DNA of 21,422 bases. Source: a virus. Below are positions 12,283 to 19,314 of the stretch, in pieces. The stretch covers positions 1 to 21,422 of the IMG/VR virus record IMGVR_UViG_3300028920_000300. One strand, written 5' to 3'. The position numbers and the translations under genes were made by a program. The notes under the pieces are model-generated. The model saw only the letters and a list, made by a program, of their open reading frames with translations. It was not told the origin of the DNA and ran no database searches. The stretch's first letter is position 1. Every line of letters starts with the position of its first letter.

Positions 12283-12497
12283 GTGGAGCTGGAATGCCTA
12301 AAATGAAGAAGAAAGAGAAGCTAGATGTTAAGATTGCTGAGAGTGAAGATGAGGCGTTTTGGACAAGATTGAAAGATGCACAAGAAATGGATATTAAGAA
12401 TAATAAAAGAGCGATTATAATAGGTGAAGAAATGATTAAGATTTGTAATTGTAAGTTAAAAGAGTTGAAGAAAGATAAAGGTAAGTATATTGGTTAA
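12279..12497 (+). CDS. Small lysine-rich protein, 72 aa, end of accessory block
   Basis: ATG 12279 lies in an ATGA overlap; ATG 12294 is another possible start (MPKMKKKEK). The product is highly charged and mostly helical: KIAESEDEAFWTRLKDAQEM (18-37), then EEMIKICNCKLKELKKDKGK. Two cysteines (56, 58) form CNC, too few for a zinc finger. It is the last gene of unit A and the sequence then turns non-coding. Function unknown. Confidence 0.55.
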   Translation: MSGAGMPKMKKKEKLDVKIAESEDEAFWTRLKDAQEMDIKNNKRAIIIGEEMIKICNCKLKELKKDKGKYIG

Positions 12498-12498
12498 T

Positions 12499-12646
12499 GT
12501 GGTGTCTCTCTAGTTTTCTAACGTAACGTATACGTATATAGTATAATATATATATAGAACGACAGACCTACGACTACGGTCTTATGGTCGTTCAACGCTA
12601 CGCTTTTATTAAAGGAGAGTCATACTCCACGAACAACAGACACCAC
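12499..12646 (+). ncRNA. Candidate structured RNA/DNA region at the start of unit B
   Basis: GTGGTGTCT (12499-12507) is perfectly complementary to AGACACCAC (12638-12646), 130 bases away. Between them lie GAACGAC/GTCGTTC (12557-12563/12587-12593) enclosing AGACC/GGTCT (12564-12568/12578-12582), and the GGAG/CTCC hairpin (12614-12628). A 10-bp palindrome ACGTATACGT (12526-12535) and a TA-rich stretch are also present. The enclosing stem plus two inner hairpins would make a compact ~150-nt multi-branch structure. No coding potential is seen. In unit A only the inner hairpins have clear counterparts. Confidence 0.4.
12614..12628 (+). other. Small hairpin with 7-nt loop AGTCATA
   Basis: GGAG/CTCC stem with loop AGTCATA, counterpart of 173-189 (loop AGACATA) in unit A. 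The stems use different bases yet both pair. Confidence 0.5.
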
Positions 12647-12719
12647 GCAACTATGCACTGTGCAGGGACTTGCTTGTTATCTATTATGCTACACGATTAA
12701 TGACTAAAGCATAACCATT

Positions 12720-12775
12720 AATATACTAATGCTTTCCCCTTTATATATCTTGGTTACTACTTTCACTCAGTAACA
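12720..12775 (+). promoter_or_regulatory. Conserved TATA region upstream of unit B hairpins
   Basis: CTTTATATATCTT (12739-12751) with flanks AATATACTA and TTACTACTTTCACTCA matches unit A (251-300). GTTACT/AGTAAC (12753-12758/12769-12774) also form a dyad here but not in A. A second TATA-like string ATTTAAATA lies at 12775-12783. No ORF starts suitably downstream, so a leader or ncRNA is implied if it is used. Confidence 0.5.
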
Positions 12776-12792
12776 TTTAAATATTTACGTTG

Positions 12793-12819
12793 CTTAGCTA
12801 AGCTATAGGCTTAGCTAAG
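12793..12819 (+). other. Perfect 11-bp hairpin with loop TATAG, unit B
   Basis: CTTAGCTAAGC (12793-12803), TATAG (12804-12808), GCTTAGCTAAG (12809-12819). Same stem length and loop as 327-353 with six compensated pair changes. The stem arms are themselves nearly palindromic (CTTAGCTAAG), so each arm could also fold alone or bind a dimeric protein. Confidence 0.75.
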
Positions 12820-12912
12820 GTTGCATACTAAATTAGTTCTTTCGTGAAAGTAGGTGAGCTCGCAATTCACCCCCTTAATCCCCCTCTTGCTCGCTCACTA
12901 CAACAGCGCCAC

Positions 12913-12928
12913 TATTCACTAGTGAATA
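12913..12928. repeat. 16-bp perfect palindrome
   Basis: TATTCACTAGTGAATA is a perfect dyad. Unit A has only the left half in the matching place (TTATTCACT, 432-440), followed by an imperfect arm. It lies between C-rich tracts, before the 12949-12970 hairpin. Candidate binding site. Confidence 0.6.
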
Positions 12929-12948
12929 ATGACACTCCCCCCCTTATA

Positions 12949-12970
12949 GTTGTTCGTTTAACCGAATAAC
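12949..12970 (+). other. Hairpin before the CCCCGACG block, unit B
   Basis: GTTGTTCG and CGAATAAC pair (seven Watson-Crick pairs and one G-T) around TTTAAC. It matches the unit A hairpin 463-488 in loop length and in TTCG/CGAA at the loop end. Confidence 0.5.
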
Positions 12971-12978
12971 GCAACATA

Positions 12979-13024
12979 CCCCGACGTTTGAGTTGTTTAA
13001 TCTTACGAGCGTGGGGCGACCGCC
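12979..13024. promoter_or_regulatory. Conserved CCCCGACG...GTGGGGCGACCGCC block, unit B
   Basis: CCCCGACGTT (12979-12988) and GTGGGGCGACCGCC (13011-13024) frame a 22-nt middle containing GTTTAA and TACG, as in unit A. CCCC and ACG can pair with GGGG and CGT. The block ends about 70 bases before the resolvase ATG. Same interpretation as for 519-566: candidate packaging or origin site. Confidence 0.55.
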
Positions 13025-13064
13025 ACCCAAAATTTCATAATATTTTTTTTAAAAAAAAAAGAAA

Positions 13065-13074
13065 AAAATATAAA
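13065..13074 (+). promoter_or_regulatory. TATA box of the unit B resolvase-terminase operon
   Basis: AATATAAA (13067-13074) ends 22 nt before ATG 13096, which predicts a leaderless resolvase mRNA and supports ATG 13096 as the start. Confidence 0.65.
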
Positions 13075-13095
13075 CCCCAAATACGTCTATTCACT

Positions 13096-13356
13096 ATGCC
13101 GAACAAGCAATATATCAAAGGACGAAGAAAGGAATACAAGATATGCGACGAGCTGAAGAAGCAAGGTTTCCAAATAGTGCAGAGAACAGCAGGTTCTCAC
13201 TCGCCTATAGACGTGATTGCAATAGATAGAGATACGAGACAAATATTGTTTATACAAGCGAAACCCGATAGCTTGACCGACCCTGCGAAACATAAACTAC
13301 TAAAGGAGATGAAATGGTTAAATGGCGGATTTAGGTCTGAATTTCAAGTTAGATGA
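13096..13356 (+). CDS. hjc: Hjc-type Holliday junction resolvase, unit B
   Basis: An 86-aa resolvase that would cut branched DNA during replication or packaging. It has MPNKQYIKGRRKEYKICDEL with E13, RTAGSHSPIDVIAID with D39, and FIQAK with Q54 and K56, so the usual E of the E-x-K motif is Q in both units. It is a trimmed core compared with cellular Hjc. ATG 13096 is preferred to the longer upstream reading frame because it sits 22 nt after a TATA box and aligns with the unit A start. It overlaps terminase by 35 nt in another frame. Confidence 0.87.
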   Translation: MPNKQYIKGRRKEYKICDELKKQGFQIVQRTAGSHSPIDVIAIDRDTRQILFIQAKPDSLTDPAKHKLLKEMKWLNGGFRSEFQVR

Positions 13357-14611
13357 ATGGCAGAAAAGAGTATTGGAAAAGAGTGGTAACATCTGCTTAA
13401 GGTCAGGCAGACAAGTCGGCAAATCAACTATCATATCTATCAAAGCTGCAGAATACGCAGTTAAGAACCCGAAGAAGAAAGTCTTAATAATATCAGCAGT
13501 TGAGAGACAGGCTTATCTTCTGTTTGAGAAAGTCTTGGCTTATATGGAACTTAGGTTTAAGAAGAAAGTCAGACAAGGAAAACACAGACCGACAAAGACA
13601 AAACTCGAACTCACAAACGGGTCTATAATATACTGCTTGCCAACAGGAGTATCGGGTTATGGGATTAGAGGATATACTATCGATTTATTGATTGCAGACG
13701 AAGCAGCTTTCATACCCGAAGAAGTGTGGACAGCAGTAACTCCGATGCTAGCAACGAGAACTCAGAAAGGAGCTTGCATTATCTTATTATCAACACCACA
13801 CGGACGAGAGGGATACTTCGCGAGATGTTTTAATGATGATACGTTTAGCAAGTTTCATATATCTAGTGAGGAATGTTCGAGAATTGACAAACACTTCTTA
13901 GAACAAGAAAAGCAAAGAATGACTAAGAAAGAGTATGCACAAGAATACTTAGGAGAGTTTGTAGACGACTTAATGCAGTTCTTTCCTGATGAGCTTATAT
14001 TGAAATGTATGCGTTTAAGGAGACCTGAGATTATATCAAAGAGAGCAGAGTATTATCTTGGAGTTGATATCGCACGTTTAGGAGAGGACGAAAGCACGTT
14101 TGAGATATTGCAGATGACTAAAGAGAAGAAGCTTATGCACGTGGAAAATCAGATAACTAGAAAGAAGCTGTTATCTCAAACATCAGAGCATATCATACAA
14201 CTAAACAGGATATATGACTTTAGAAAGATATTCGTAGATGATGGGGGTATTGGAGTTGGAGTGTTCGATAATCTCTTAACCGAAGATAGCACAAAGAGGA
14301 AAGTTGTCGGAATTAACAACGCAAAGAGAAGCCTAGACCCTGATGATATAAGGAAACTCAAGCTGTTGAAAACAGACTTATATAATAACCTATTGAGATT
14401 AATGGAACAAAGACAGATACAGCTACTAGATGACCCTGAGGTTTTTCAAAGCTTAAAGAGTGTTCAGTATGAATATACGACAGACAGACAGGGACACCCA
14501 CAACTCAAGATATTCGGAAACTATACTCATATATGCGAGGGGCTGATAAGAGCCGCGTGGTGTGTAAAATACAAAAGTTTAAATATATGGGTGCGTTCTA
14601 TTAGAGTATAA
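13322..14611 (+). CDS. terL: Terminase large subunit, unit B
   Basis: This 429-aa DNA-packaging ATPase-nuclease has Walker A GRQVGKST (29-36), Walker B LLIADEAAF, STPHGREGYF as the coupling motif, and nuclease motifs YLGVDIARLGEDEST, VDDGGIGVGVF and KTDLYNN. ATG 13322 is inside the resolvase end. Compared with unit A it lacks about ten residues after HISSEE (A has a KNRPLSSSW insertion). The shared C-terminal text VFQSLKSVQYEYTT and FGNYTHI-C/A-EGLIRAAW shows close common descent. Two terminases in one genome, if both expressed, would each need to recognise its own portal or packaging site. Confidence 0.95.
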   Translation: MADLGLNFKLDEWQKRVLEKSGNICLRSGRQVGKSTIISIKAAEYAVKNPKKKVLIISAVERQAYLLFEKVLAYMELRFKKKVRQGKHRPTKTKLELTNGSIIYCLPTGVSGYGIRGYTIDLLIADEAAFIPEEVWTAVTPMLATRTQKGACIILLSTPHGREGYFARCFNDDTFSKFHISSEECSRIDKHFLEQEKQRMTKKEYAQEYLGEFVDDLMQFFPDELILKCMRLRRPEIISKRAEYYLGVDIARLGEDESTFEILQMTKEKKLMHVENQITRKKLLSQTSEHIIQLNRIYDFRKIFVDDGGIGVGVFDNLLTEDSTKRKVVGINNAKRSLDPDDIRKLKLLKTDLYNNLLRLMEQRQIQLLDDPEVFQSLKSVQYEYTTDRQGHPQLKIFGNYTHICEGLIRAAWCVKYKSLNIWVRSIRV

Positions 14612-14973
14612 TGGGATTCACAGGAATAACCGCGACAGAAGCCGAGATTAATCAAAAAGCAGGTGCAAACGCAAGCGCAAGTTTTACAGATACTATGAAA
14701 ACTCAGTCTTTACTAATGGCAGAGGGTTTTGTGAACTCAGCTTCTAGGTATAATTGGTGTGATGAGTATGCTTCTCTAAATACAGATGTGAAACATCTCA
14801 TTACAGAAGCAACTGCGTCTTTAGTAGCGATTGATATGATAAATTACGATATGTCTGGTTTTACTTCAAGACAAGAAGCCTTGACTATGATTAATGTATT
14901 GTGGGCAAGAGTGCAAGAGGTTCTTAAGTTGTTGAGGGATAGGAAACACACCGACTATGTCACAGGAGCATAA
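14611..14973 (+). CDS. Putative head-completion/connector protein, unit B
   Basis: This 120-aa helical protein shares KAGANA, a central NYDMSGFTSRQEALTMIN segment and the end LLRDRKHTDYVTGA with unit A's 2296 gene. The N-terminal 35 residues are less alike. ATG overlaps the terminase stop (TAATG). Same tentative adaptor role. Confidence 0.45.
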   Translation: MGFTGITATEAEINQKAGANASASFTDTMKTQSLLMAEGFVNSASRYNWCDEYASLNTDVKHLITEATASLVAIDMINYDMSGFTSRQEALTMINVLWARVQEVLKLLRDRKHTDYVTGA

Positions 14974-15647
14974 TGGCAGAACTCGTCCCTATTAGTTTCC
15001 CTGTTCCAACTGAAGCAGCTATAGCAAGTTATAGCTATACAGATGTTGCAGAGGGAACAGGAATAATCACTTTCTATGGAGCTTCACATCAAGAAGAAAG
15101 CACAGAAGCATATTTCTTAACTCAAAACGAGGTGTATTCTAATTCCGTCAATACAACTATAGCAATAGCCGAAACCTCATTCACAAAAGTGATAGACCAC
15201 GACTACGACTTAGTGTTCAACTTACCAAAGAGGATTAAAGGAAAAGCGAGATGTAATATCACAATAGCAGGCGGAGATAGTAACTCTGCAAACACAAGCG
15301 GAGAAGTCTATGCAATTATCAAGATAAGACATTATGACGGCTCTACTGAAACAGAAGTTGCATCAGGTCAAAGCGAAACTCTAGCTTTTGAATCTAGTGC
15401 AAATACTTCTAAAACTATGTGTGTGGAGATTGATGTATCAACTGCAAGACACTATAAGAAAGGAGAGACCCTAAGGATTACAGTTGAAATATGGGCAAAG
15501 AAAACCGCTGCTAATTCAACGTGGGTAGGATATGGACACGACCCTAAAGATAGGAATGTAGATGTAGTGGTAGATTATGGGAGCTTACCCGAAGATGATT
15601 ATACTAAACAGTTACTTTTTTATATTCCGTTTATATTAGATTTATAA
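14973..15647 (+). CDS. Beta-rich structural protein of unknown role, unit B
   Basis: A 224-aa homologue of 2652-3317. Shared segments are AIASYSYTDVAEGTGI (17-32), PKRIKGKAR (about 86-94), YDGSTETEVASGQSE, HYKKGETLRITVEIWAKK and GHDPKDR, with the end FYIPFILDL. It is rich in Thr, Ser and Ala, probably a beta-sandwich. It lies between the connector-like and portal genes in both units, so it is part of the conserved virion core. Confidence 0.5.
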   Translation: MAELVPISFPVPTEAAIASYSYTDVAEGTGIITFYGASHQEESTEAYFLTQNEVYSNSVNTTIAIAETSFTKVIDHDYDLVFNLPKRIKGKARCNITIAGGDSNSANTSGEVYAIIKIRHYDGSTETEVASGQSETLAFESSANTSKTMCVEIDVSTARHYKKGETLRITVEIWAKKTAANSTWVGYGHDPKDRNVDVVVDYGSLPEDDYTKQLLFYIPFILDL

Positions 15648-15648
15648 A

Positions 15649-16734
15649 ATGCCTGAATTAGATATTGGAAAAACAACAACAACCGACCTTGACACAGAAG
15701 TCAGCGATTATAGTGTCTCACCTAAAGCAACTGATTACGCAGATGCAGGAGACAAAGAGACAACATACGAGTTTCCAAAAGCAAGCGAGTATATAGGATA
15801 TTATAAGAATATTCCTGAATTAAAGAAAGCTGTAGATGCGTTAGCTATGTGGACTGCTGGAAAGGGTTTTGAAGCATCTGAGAGAGATAAGTTAATACTA
15901 GAGAACGTCTCAGGCTGGGGAGAGGACAGTTTTGACAGTATTCTTATGAATATGATAGTTGTAAAGAAGATAATTGGAGATAGCTTCGCCGAAATCATAA
16001 GAGACGAAAGCGATGGCAGGCTAATTAACCTTAAACCTATCTCTCCTGAAAGAATGAAGGTAGTTGTGGGTAGTAATGGTATAATAAAGAGATACGAACA
16101 GCACCTTTCTAATAAAGAGTGGAAAATACTAGAGACAAAAGACGTTTTGCACCTATGTAACGACAGGTTTGCAGATGAGATACACGGAACTAGTGTAATC
16201 GAGGCTTGTAAATGGGTGATTGATGCAAGAAATGAGGTAATGCAGGATTATAGGAAAGTATTGCATAGAAACGTCATTCCTGTAAGGATTATAGAGATAG
16301 ATACAGACGATACCACAAAAAGAGACGAGATGATAACACAATACCAAGATGCTATTAAGAAAGGCGAGGTTTTAGTGTTACCTAAGGGAACTGCAGAAGT
16401 TAAGGACAATACAATATCAATAACAGACCCTACAAACTTCATAAGATACTTAGAGAACTTCTTTTATCAAGCAGTCGGAATACCAAAGATTATACTAGGC
16501 GGTAGTCAAGAATTCACAGAAGCAAGCTCTAAAGTTGGATATTTAACCTTTGAGCAAGTGTATGCAACAGAACAAAGGCTTTTAGAACAAGATATATGGA
16601 ACCAAATAAATATGAGAATTATGCTAAATAGACCTATATCCTTAAAAGACAATATGCAGAATGACGAAGCTGCTAACACAGGACAAGTGGGTTTTCAGCC
16701 TAAAGAAGCTGGAATAAATATGGAGAGAGAGTAA
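15649..16734 (+). CDS. Portal protein, unit B
   Basis: A 361-aa portal, the same length as unit A's. It keeps YYKNIPELKKAVDALAMW (51-68), GDSFAEII, FADEIHGTSVI, HRNVIPVRIIEIDTDDTTKR (207-226), GEVLVLPKGTAEVKDN and IRYLENFFYQAVGIPKIILG. The C-terminus shares DNMQNDEAANTGQVGFQPKE. Conservation here is far above that of the coat protein. Confidence 0.9.
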   Translation: MPELDIGKTTTTDLDTEVSDYSVSPKATDYADAGDKETTYEFPKASEYIGYYKNIPELKKAVDALAMWTAGKGFEASERDKLILENVSGWGEDSFDSILMNMIVVKKIIGDSFAEIIRDESDGRLINLKPISPERMKVVVGSNGIIKRYEQHLSNKEWKILETKDVLHLCNDRFADEIHGTSVIEACKWVIDARNEVMQDYRKVLHRNVIPVRIIEIDTDDTTKRDEMITQYQDAIKKGEVLVLPKGTAEVKDNTISITDPTNFIRYLENFFYQAVGIPKIILGGSQEFTEASSKVGYLTFEQVYATEQRLLEQDIWNQINMRIMLNRPISLKDNMQNDEAANTGQVGFQPKEAGINMERE

Positions 16735-17822
16735 TGGCAAAAAGTTTTCAAGAGATAGTTAATGAAAGATTAAAGAAGAAAGGGCTTTATGACCCTAAAG
16801 CTTATTATGACTTAGGTGTTGGAGAGAATAAACAAAATAATAAACAAGAACCCGAAAGACCAATAACACCCGAACCTAAATCTAAAAAGAATACAGATGC
16901 CGATAGAAATAAGAGAATAGCAGAAGCAGAAGCCTATATTAAAGAAAGGGAAAAGCTAGCTTCAGCAGCAGGTATAACTTCTAAAAGAGCAGGAGAGCAA
17001 CTAGCTGCTCATTTAGAGAGTGGTGGGACTATTAGGGGATATAATACCGATGTTTATGACCCCGAAGCTGAAGCGAGATTAAATGAGCTTTTAAGTAGAA
17101 CAGGAGCATTAAAAGAGACATTAACAGAACAAACAACAAACCCGCCTGATATAACACCTAAACCTCTATTTGACGCAAGCAGAACAGGATTAGATTTACT
17201 TAATGCCAAAGTATCCCCTTTTATAGGAAAGGACTTATTTAATGTTGAAGCATTCGCTAAAACAAAACTAGGAAAGGCTATTAATGCAAACGTTTTAGCC
17301 TTTGATGTTGCCGCAGGTATTGCCGCTGCAACAATTCTTTCTCCCGCAATAGTCACAGCAGCATCTTCGTCAGCATTAAGCACATCTATATTAGGCTCAG
17401 CTTTTAGCTTGAAAGGTGCAACAGGAGCTTTGACAGCTTTCTTCGGAGCAAGAGAAATATTTAACTTTAGAGGTAAGGAAATGGATACCCATAGAACAGC
17501 TATTAGTAAAGTTGTAGAGGGTGGAGAGAGAATAGAGGCAAGCGTTAGAAATGGAACTCCCCCTAGCGAGGGTATCAAGTTATTAGAAATACAGATTGGA
17601 GAAGTTGATGAGGCTGAGAGGGTTCTTAAACAACTAGGAAATTATAATTTAGATTATCGGTATAGTAAAGAGTATATTTCAGATATGACAAATATAAGAA
17701 ATGCGAGAGTAGCTATAGAAAGAAGAATAAGAGCAATAGAGAATATAGCTATATCAGGACAGGGTGCATATTCTCCTGAGGAGTTAATGTATCTAGCAGC
17801 AAATGAGCCACAAACAGAATGA
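16734..17822 (+). CDS. Minor structural/internal head protein, unit B
   Basis: This 362-aa protein has the same layout as 4404-5405: charged N-terminus with EAEAYIKEREKLASAAG (64-80), a linker, then a long Ala/Ser/Leu-rich hydrophobic segment (about 183-238, with FDVAAGIAAATILSPAIVTA at 190-209), and a helical charged C-terminus. The hydrophobic part could cross or perforate a membrane, as in DNA-ejection proteins. Unit A has only short hydrophobic patches here. It starts in the portal stop (TAATG) and ends in ATGA overlap with the two-TM gene. Confidence 0.5.
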   Translation: MAKSFQEIVNERLKKKGLYDPKAYYDLGVGENKQNNKQEPERPITPEPKSKKNTDADRNKRIAEAEAYIKEREKLASAAGITSKRAGEQLAAHLESGGTIRGYNTDVYDPEAEARLNELLSRTGALKETLTEQTTNPPDITPKPLFDASRTGLDLLNAKVSPFIGKDLFNVEAFAKTKLGKAINANVLAFDVAAGIAAATILSPAIVTAASSSALSTSILGSAFSLKGATGALTAFFGAREIFNFRGKEMDTHRTAISKVVEGGERIEASVRNGTPPSEGIKLLEIQIGEVDEAERVLKQLGNYNLDYRYSKEYISDMTNIRNARVAIERRIRAIENIAISGQGAYSPEELMYLAANEPQTE

Positions 17823-17995
17823 AACACACAATAACCGTAATTACAGCCATAATAGCATTAGTAATCTTAGAATGTTTTGCAATAAATCACGGAGTAAATG
17901 GAATTCTATTTACTACTGTGATAGGAGCTATCTGTGGATTAGCAGGTTTAGTATTGCCTAACCCATTCAGATTAGGTGAAAGGGGGAAAAAGTAA
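17819..17995 (+). CDS. Small two-TM membrane protein, unit B, 58 aa
   Basis: MKHTITVITAIIALVILECF then AINHGVNGILFTTVIGAICG, ending with LAGLVLP and a basic tail. Same two-helix layout and LVILEC, GVNG and AGL features as unit A's 5405 gene. Holin-like size and topology; function unproven. Confidence 0.7.
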   Translation: MKHTITVITAIIALVILECFAINHGVNGILFTTVIGAICGLAGLVLPNPFRLGERGKK

Positions 17996-17998
17996 AAA

Positions 17999-18313
17999 AT
18001 GGCAGATGAGCAAACACAAGAAAACAAACAACAAGAAGTTAAGAAAGAAGAACCAACTCCAACAACTAGGGACGCTAATGAGGGGAGCGAGCCTCAAACA
18101 GCTAACCTTATTGAAAGAGCAAACTCTGCGGCTGAAAGGCTGGAGAAAGCCAACGAAAAGCAAGAGCAGCTCATTAAGCAAGCAAGGGAATTACAAGCAT
18201 ACGAGAGACTAGGCGGAACTACACAAGGGAGACCACAGGAAACAGAGCCTAAAGAGGAAACTCCACAAGAATATGCAAAGAGAGTGATGACAGGCGAGTT
18301 AAAGAAAGAGTAA
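17999..18313 (+). CDS. Scaffold-like acidic coiled-coil protein, unit B
   Basis: 104 aa, beginning MADEQTQENKQQEVKKEEP. An acidic N-terminus is followed by coil IERANSAAERLEKANEKQEQ (about 38-57), LQAYERLGG and tail ETPQEYAKRVMTGELKKE. It matches unit A in length and order (LQAFQKLGG, ETPEEYANRIL). A GAAAGGGGGA purine tract lies before its ATG. Scaffold role is inferred from composition and place. Confidence 0.45.
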   Translation: MADEQTQENKQQEVKKEEPTPTTRDANEGSEPQTANLIERANSAAERLEKANEKQEQLIKQARELQAYERLGGTTQGRPQETEPKEETPQEYAKRVMTGELKKE

Positions 18314-18314
18314 G

Positions 18315-18743
18315 ATGCACGCAGCCTTTATACCCTATGGAAAACGTAGCGAGGTTGAGATACTTCTTAGAGATATGGAAAGCCAAAAACATAGGCTTGT
18401 TATGGAAAAGAATAATAAGAAACAAGTGATATGGATACAAGGAGCAGTAAGACAGTTGCCTCTTGGAATATACGAATATATCTTTCCTAAAGAAGATATG
18501 GATATGGTTTTAACAACTTTAAACTTTACAAACAACAAAGGTTTAGATAACTATCTAAGCACTATTAAACTCTCACTTCTAAGGAAATTCTTTAAATACA
18601 AGAGAGCACCCGAGTTTAATTCAGATAAGAGATACTTATGGGTAGATAACAACGTAGCAATAATACCTATAGGTATTAAAGAAGATAAGATTTTAGAGGA
18701 GAAAAGCGGACAATATGCAGGCTGGGAACACGAGGCTCTTTAA
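18315..18743 (+). CDS. Conserved virion-operon protein of unknown function, unit B
   Basis: A 142-aa protein starting MHAAFIPYGKRSEVEILLRD. The part QGAVRQLPLGIYEYIFPKED (about 53-72) matches unit A's 6079 protein. Lys-rich segments surround it. It lies directly before the capsid promoter here; unit A has one more membrane gene between. Confidence 0.55.
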   Translation: MHAAFIPYGKRSEVEILLRDMESQKHRLVMEKNNKKQVIWIQGAVRQLPLGIYEYIFPKEDMDMVLTTLNFTNNKGLDNYLSTIKLSLLRKFFKYKRAPEFNSDKRYLWVDNNVAIIPIGIKEDKILEEKSGQYAGWEHEAL

Positions 18744-18765
18744 TCACTAATAGGTAGTGAAAAAA

Positions 18766-18783
18766 CGAAAAGTTTAAATAGTT
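18766..18783 (+). promoter_or_regulatory. Capsid operon promoter, unit B
   Basis: CGAAAAGTTTAAATAGTT, identical to 6736-6753, ends 19 nt before ATG 18802. Leaderless start predicted. Confidence 0.8.
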
Positions 18784-18801
18784 GCTAATCTTCTAGGATT
18801 T

Positions 18802-19227
18802 ATGACAAACGAGGCAACATTAATTGTGGAAACAGAACCGCCTATAAACTTTACCTGTGATAACTCAACAGGTATTGAGAAAGGAACAATTCTTAAACTT
18901 AGTGACCCTATGACAGCTGCAGCAAGCGATGGAGATAATGACCTAGTCGCAGGTATAGCAGCAGAAGAAAAGATAGAAAGCGACGGAAAGACTAAGATAG
19001 CTGTATATAGAGGGGGAATATTTAAAGTTACAGCATCAGGTAGCGTAGCTGTTGGAGACCCATTAGGGACAGATGGAGCTGCAAATAACTATGTAGCATC
19101 TAACATAGCAGACGCTAATCTTTCAGGAGCTAAGCAGATAGGAATTGCTCTAGAAGCAGCATCAGACGACGAAACCTTTTTAATGGAATTAAGACCTAAT
19201 GCAGAAAACGGCGGAGTTACAGCATAA
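18802..19227 (+). CDS. Capsid decoration protein, unit B
   Basis: A 141-aa beta-rich protein. It shares GIEKGTILKLSDP (compare SISKGTILKLSDA), VAGIAAEEK, YRGGIFKVTASGSVAVGDPL and KQIGIALEAASDDET with the unit A decoration protein. It probably coats or cements the capsid outside. The next gene is a 23-aa acidic ORF, then the MCP. Confidence 0.65.
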   Translation: MTNEATLIVETEPPINFTCDNSTGIEKGTILKLSDPMTAAASDGDNDLVAGIAAEEKIESDGKTKIAVYRGGIFKVTASGSVAVGDPLGTDGAANNYVASNIADANLSGAKQIGIALEAASDDETFLMELRPNAENGGVTA

Positions 19228-19238
19228 TTTTAAATAAA

Positions 19239-19310
19239 ATGGCAGACGAAGAAGAAAAGCAAGAAGAAGAAACAGAAGAAGTTGAAGAAGCTGAAGCTAG
19301 TGAGGAGTAA
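19239..19310 (+). CDS. 23-aa extremely acidic micro-ORF
   Basis: MADEEEKQEEETEEVEEAEA then SEE and stop. It lies between the decoration and coat genes, with ATG after TAAATAAA and stop 4 nt before the MCP ATG. Composition resembles the acidic start of the scaffold-like proteins (5597, 17999). Unit A has no such ORF: its decoration and MCP genes are one base apart. It may be a duplicated scaffold fragment, a DNA-mimic peptide, or a chance ORF. Confidence 0.4.
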   Translation: MADEEEKQEEETEEVEEAEASEE

Positions 19311-19314
19311 TTAG

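Larger units (their letters stand above)
38..12497 (+). mobile_element. Virus-like unit A (complete ~12.3 kb unit)
   Basis: One full unit: non-coding hairpin region (38-635), resolvase, terminase, portal and capsid operon (636-10596), then an accessory block (10659-12497). The gene order from resolvase to fibre is repeated in unit B, with homologous genes displaced by about 11.8-12.35 kb. All genes point the same way. No integrase or clear attachment repeat bounds the unit, so the borders are set from the repeated order, not from seen ends. Whether it is a stand-alone genome, part of a tandem array, or half of a two-unit genome is inference. Confidence 0.7.

Noticed and set aside
38-12497. 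CRISPR array or short tandem repeats
   Set aside because: No regularly spaced repeats of 25-40 bp are visible; the only repeats are the paired hairpins, the 13-mer and the fibre segment.
12184-12497. CNC motif of the 72-aa protein as a zinc finger
   Set aside because: Only two cysteines one residue apart and no histidine pair nearby.
12988-13095. 36-codon N-terminal extension of the unit B resolvase
   Set aside because: It starts inside the conserved GC-rich block, reads through poly-A as KKK, and lies before the TATA box; ATG 13096 fits promoter spacing and the unit A alignment.
17054-17578. 174-codon open frame on the minus strand
   Set aside because: It lies wholly inside the minor structural gene of unit B, has no promoter or neighbours on that strand, and its composition mirrors the Ala-rich coding strand.
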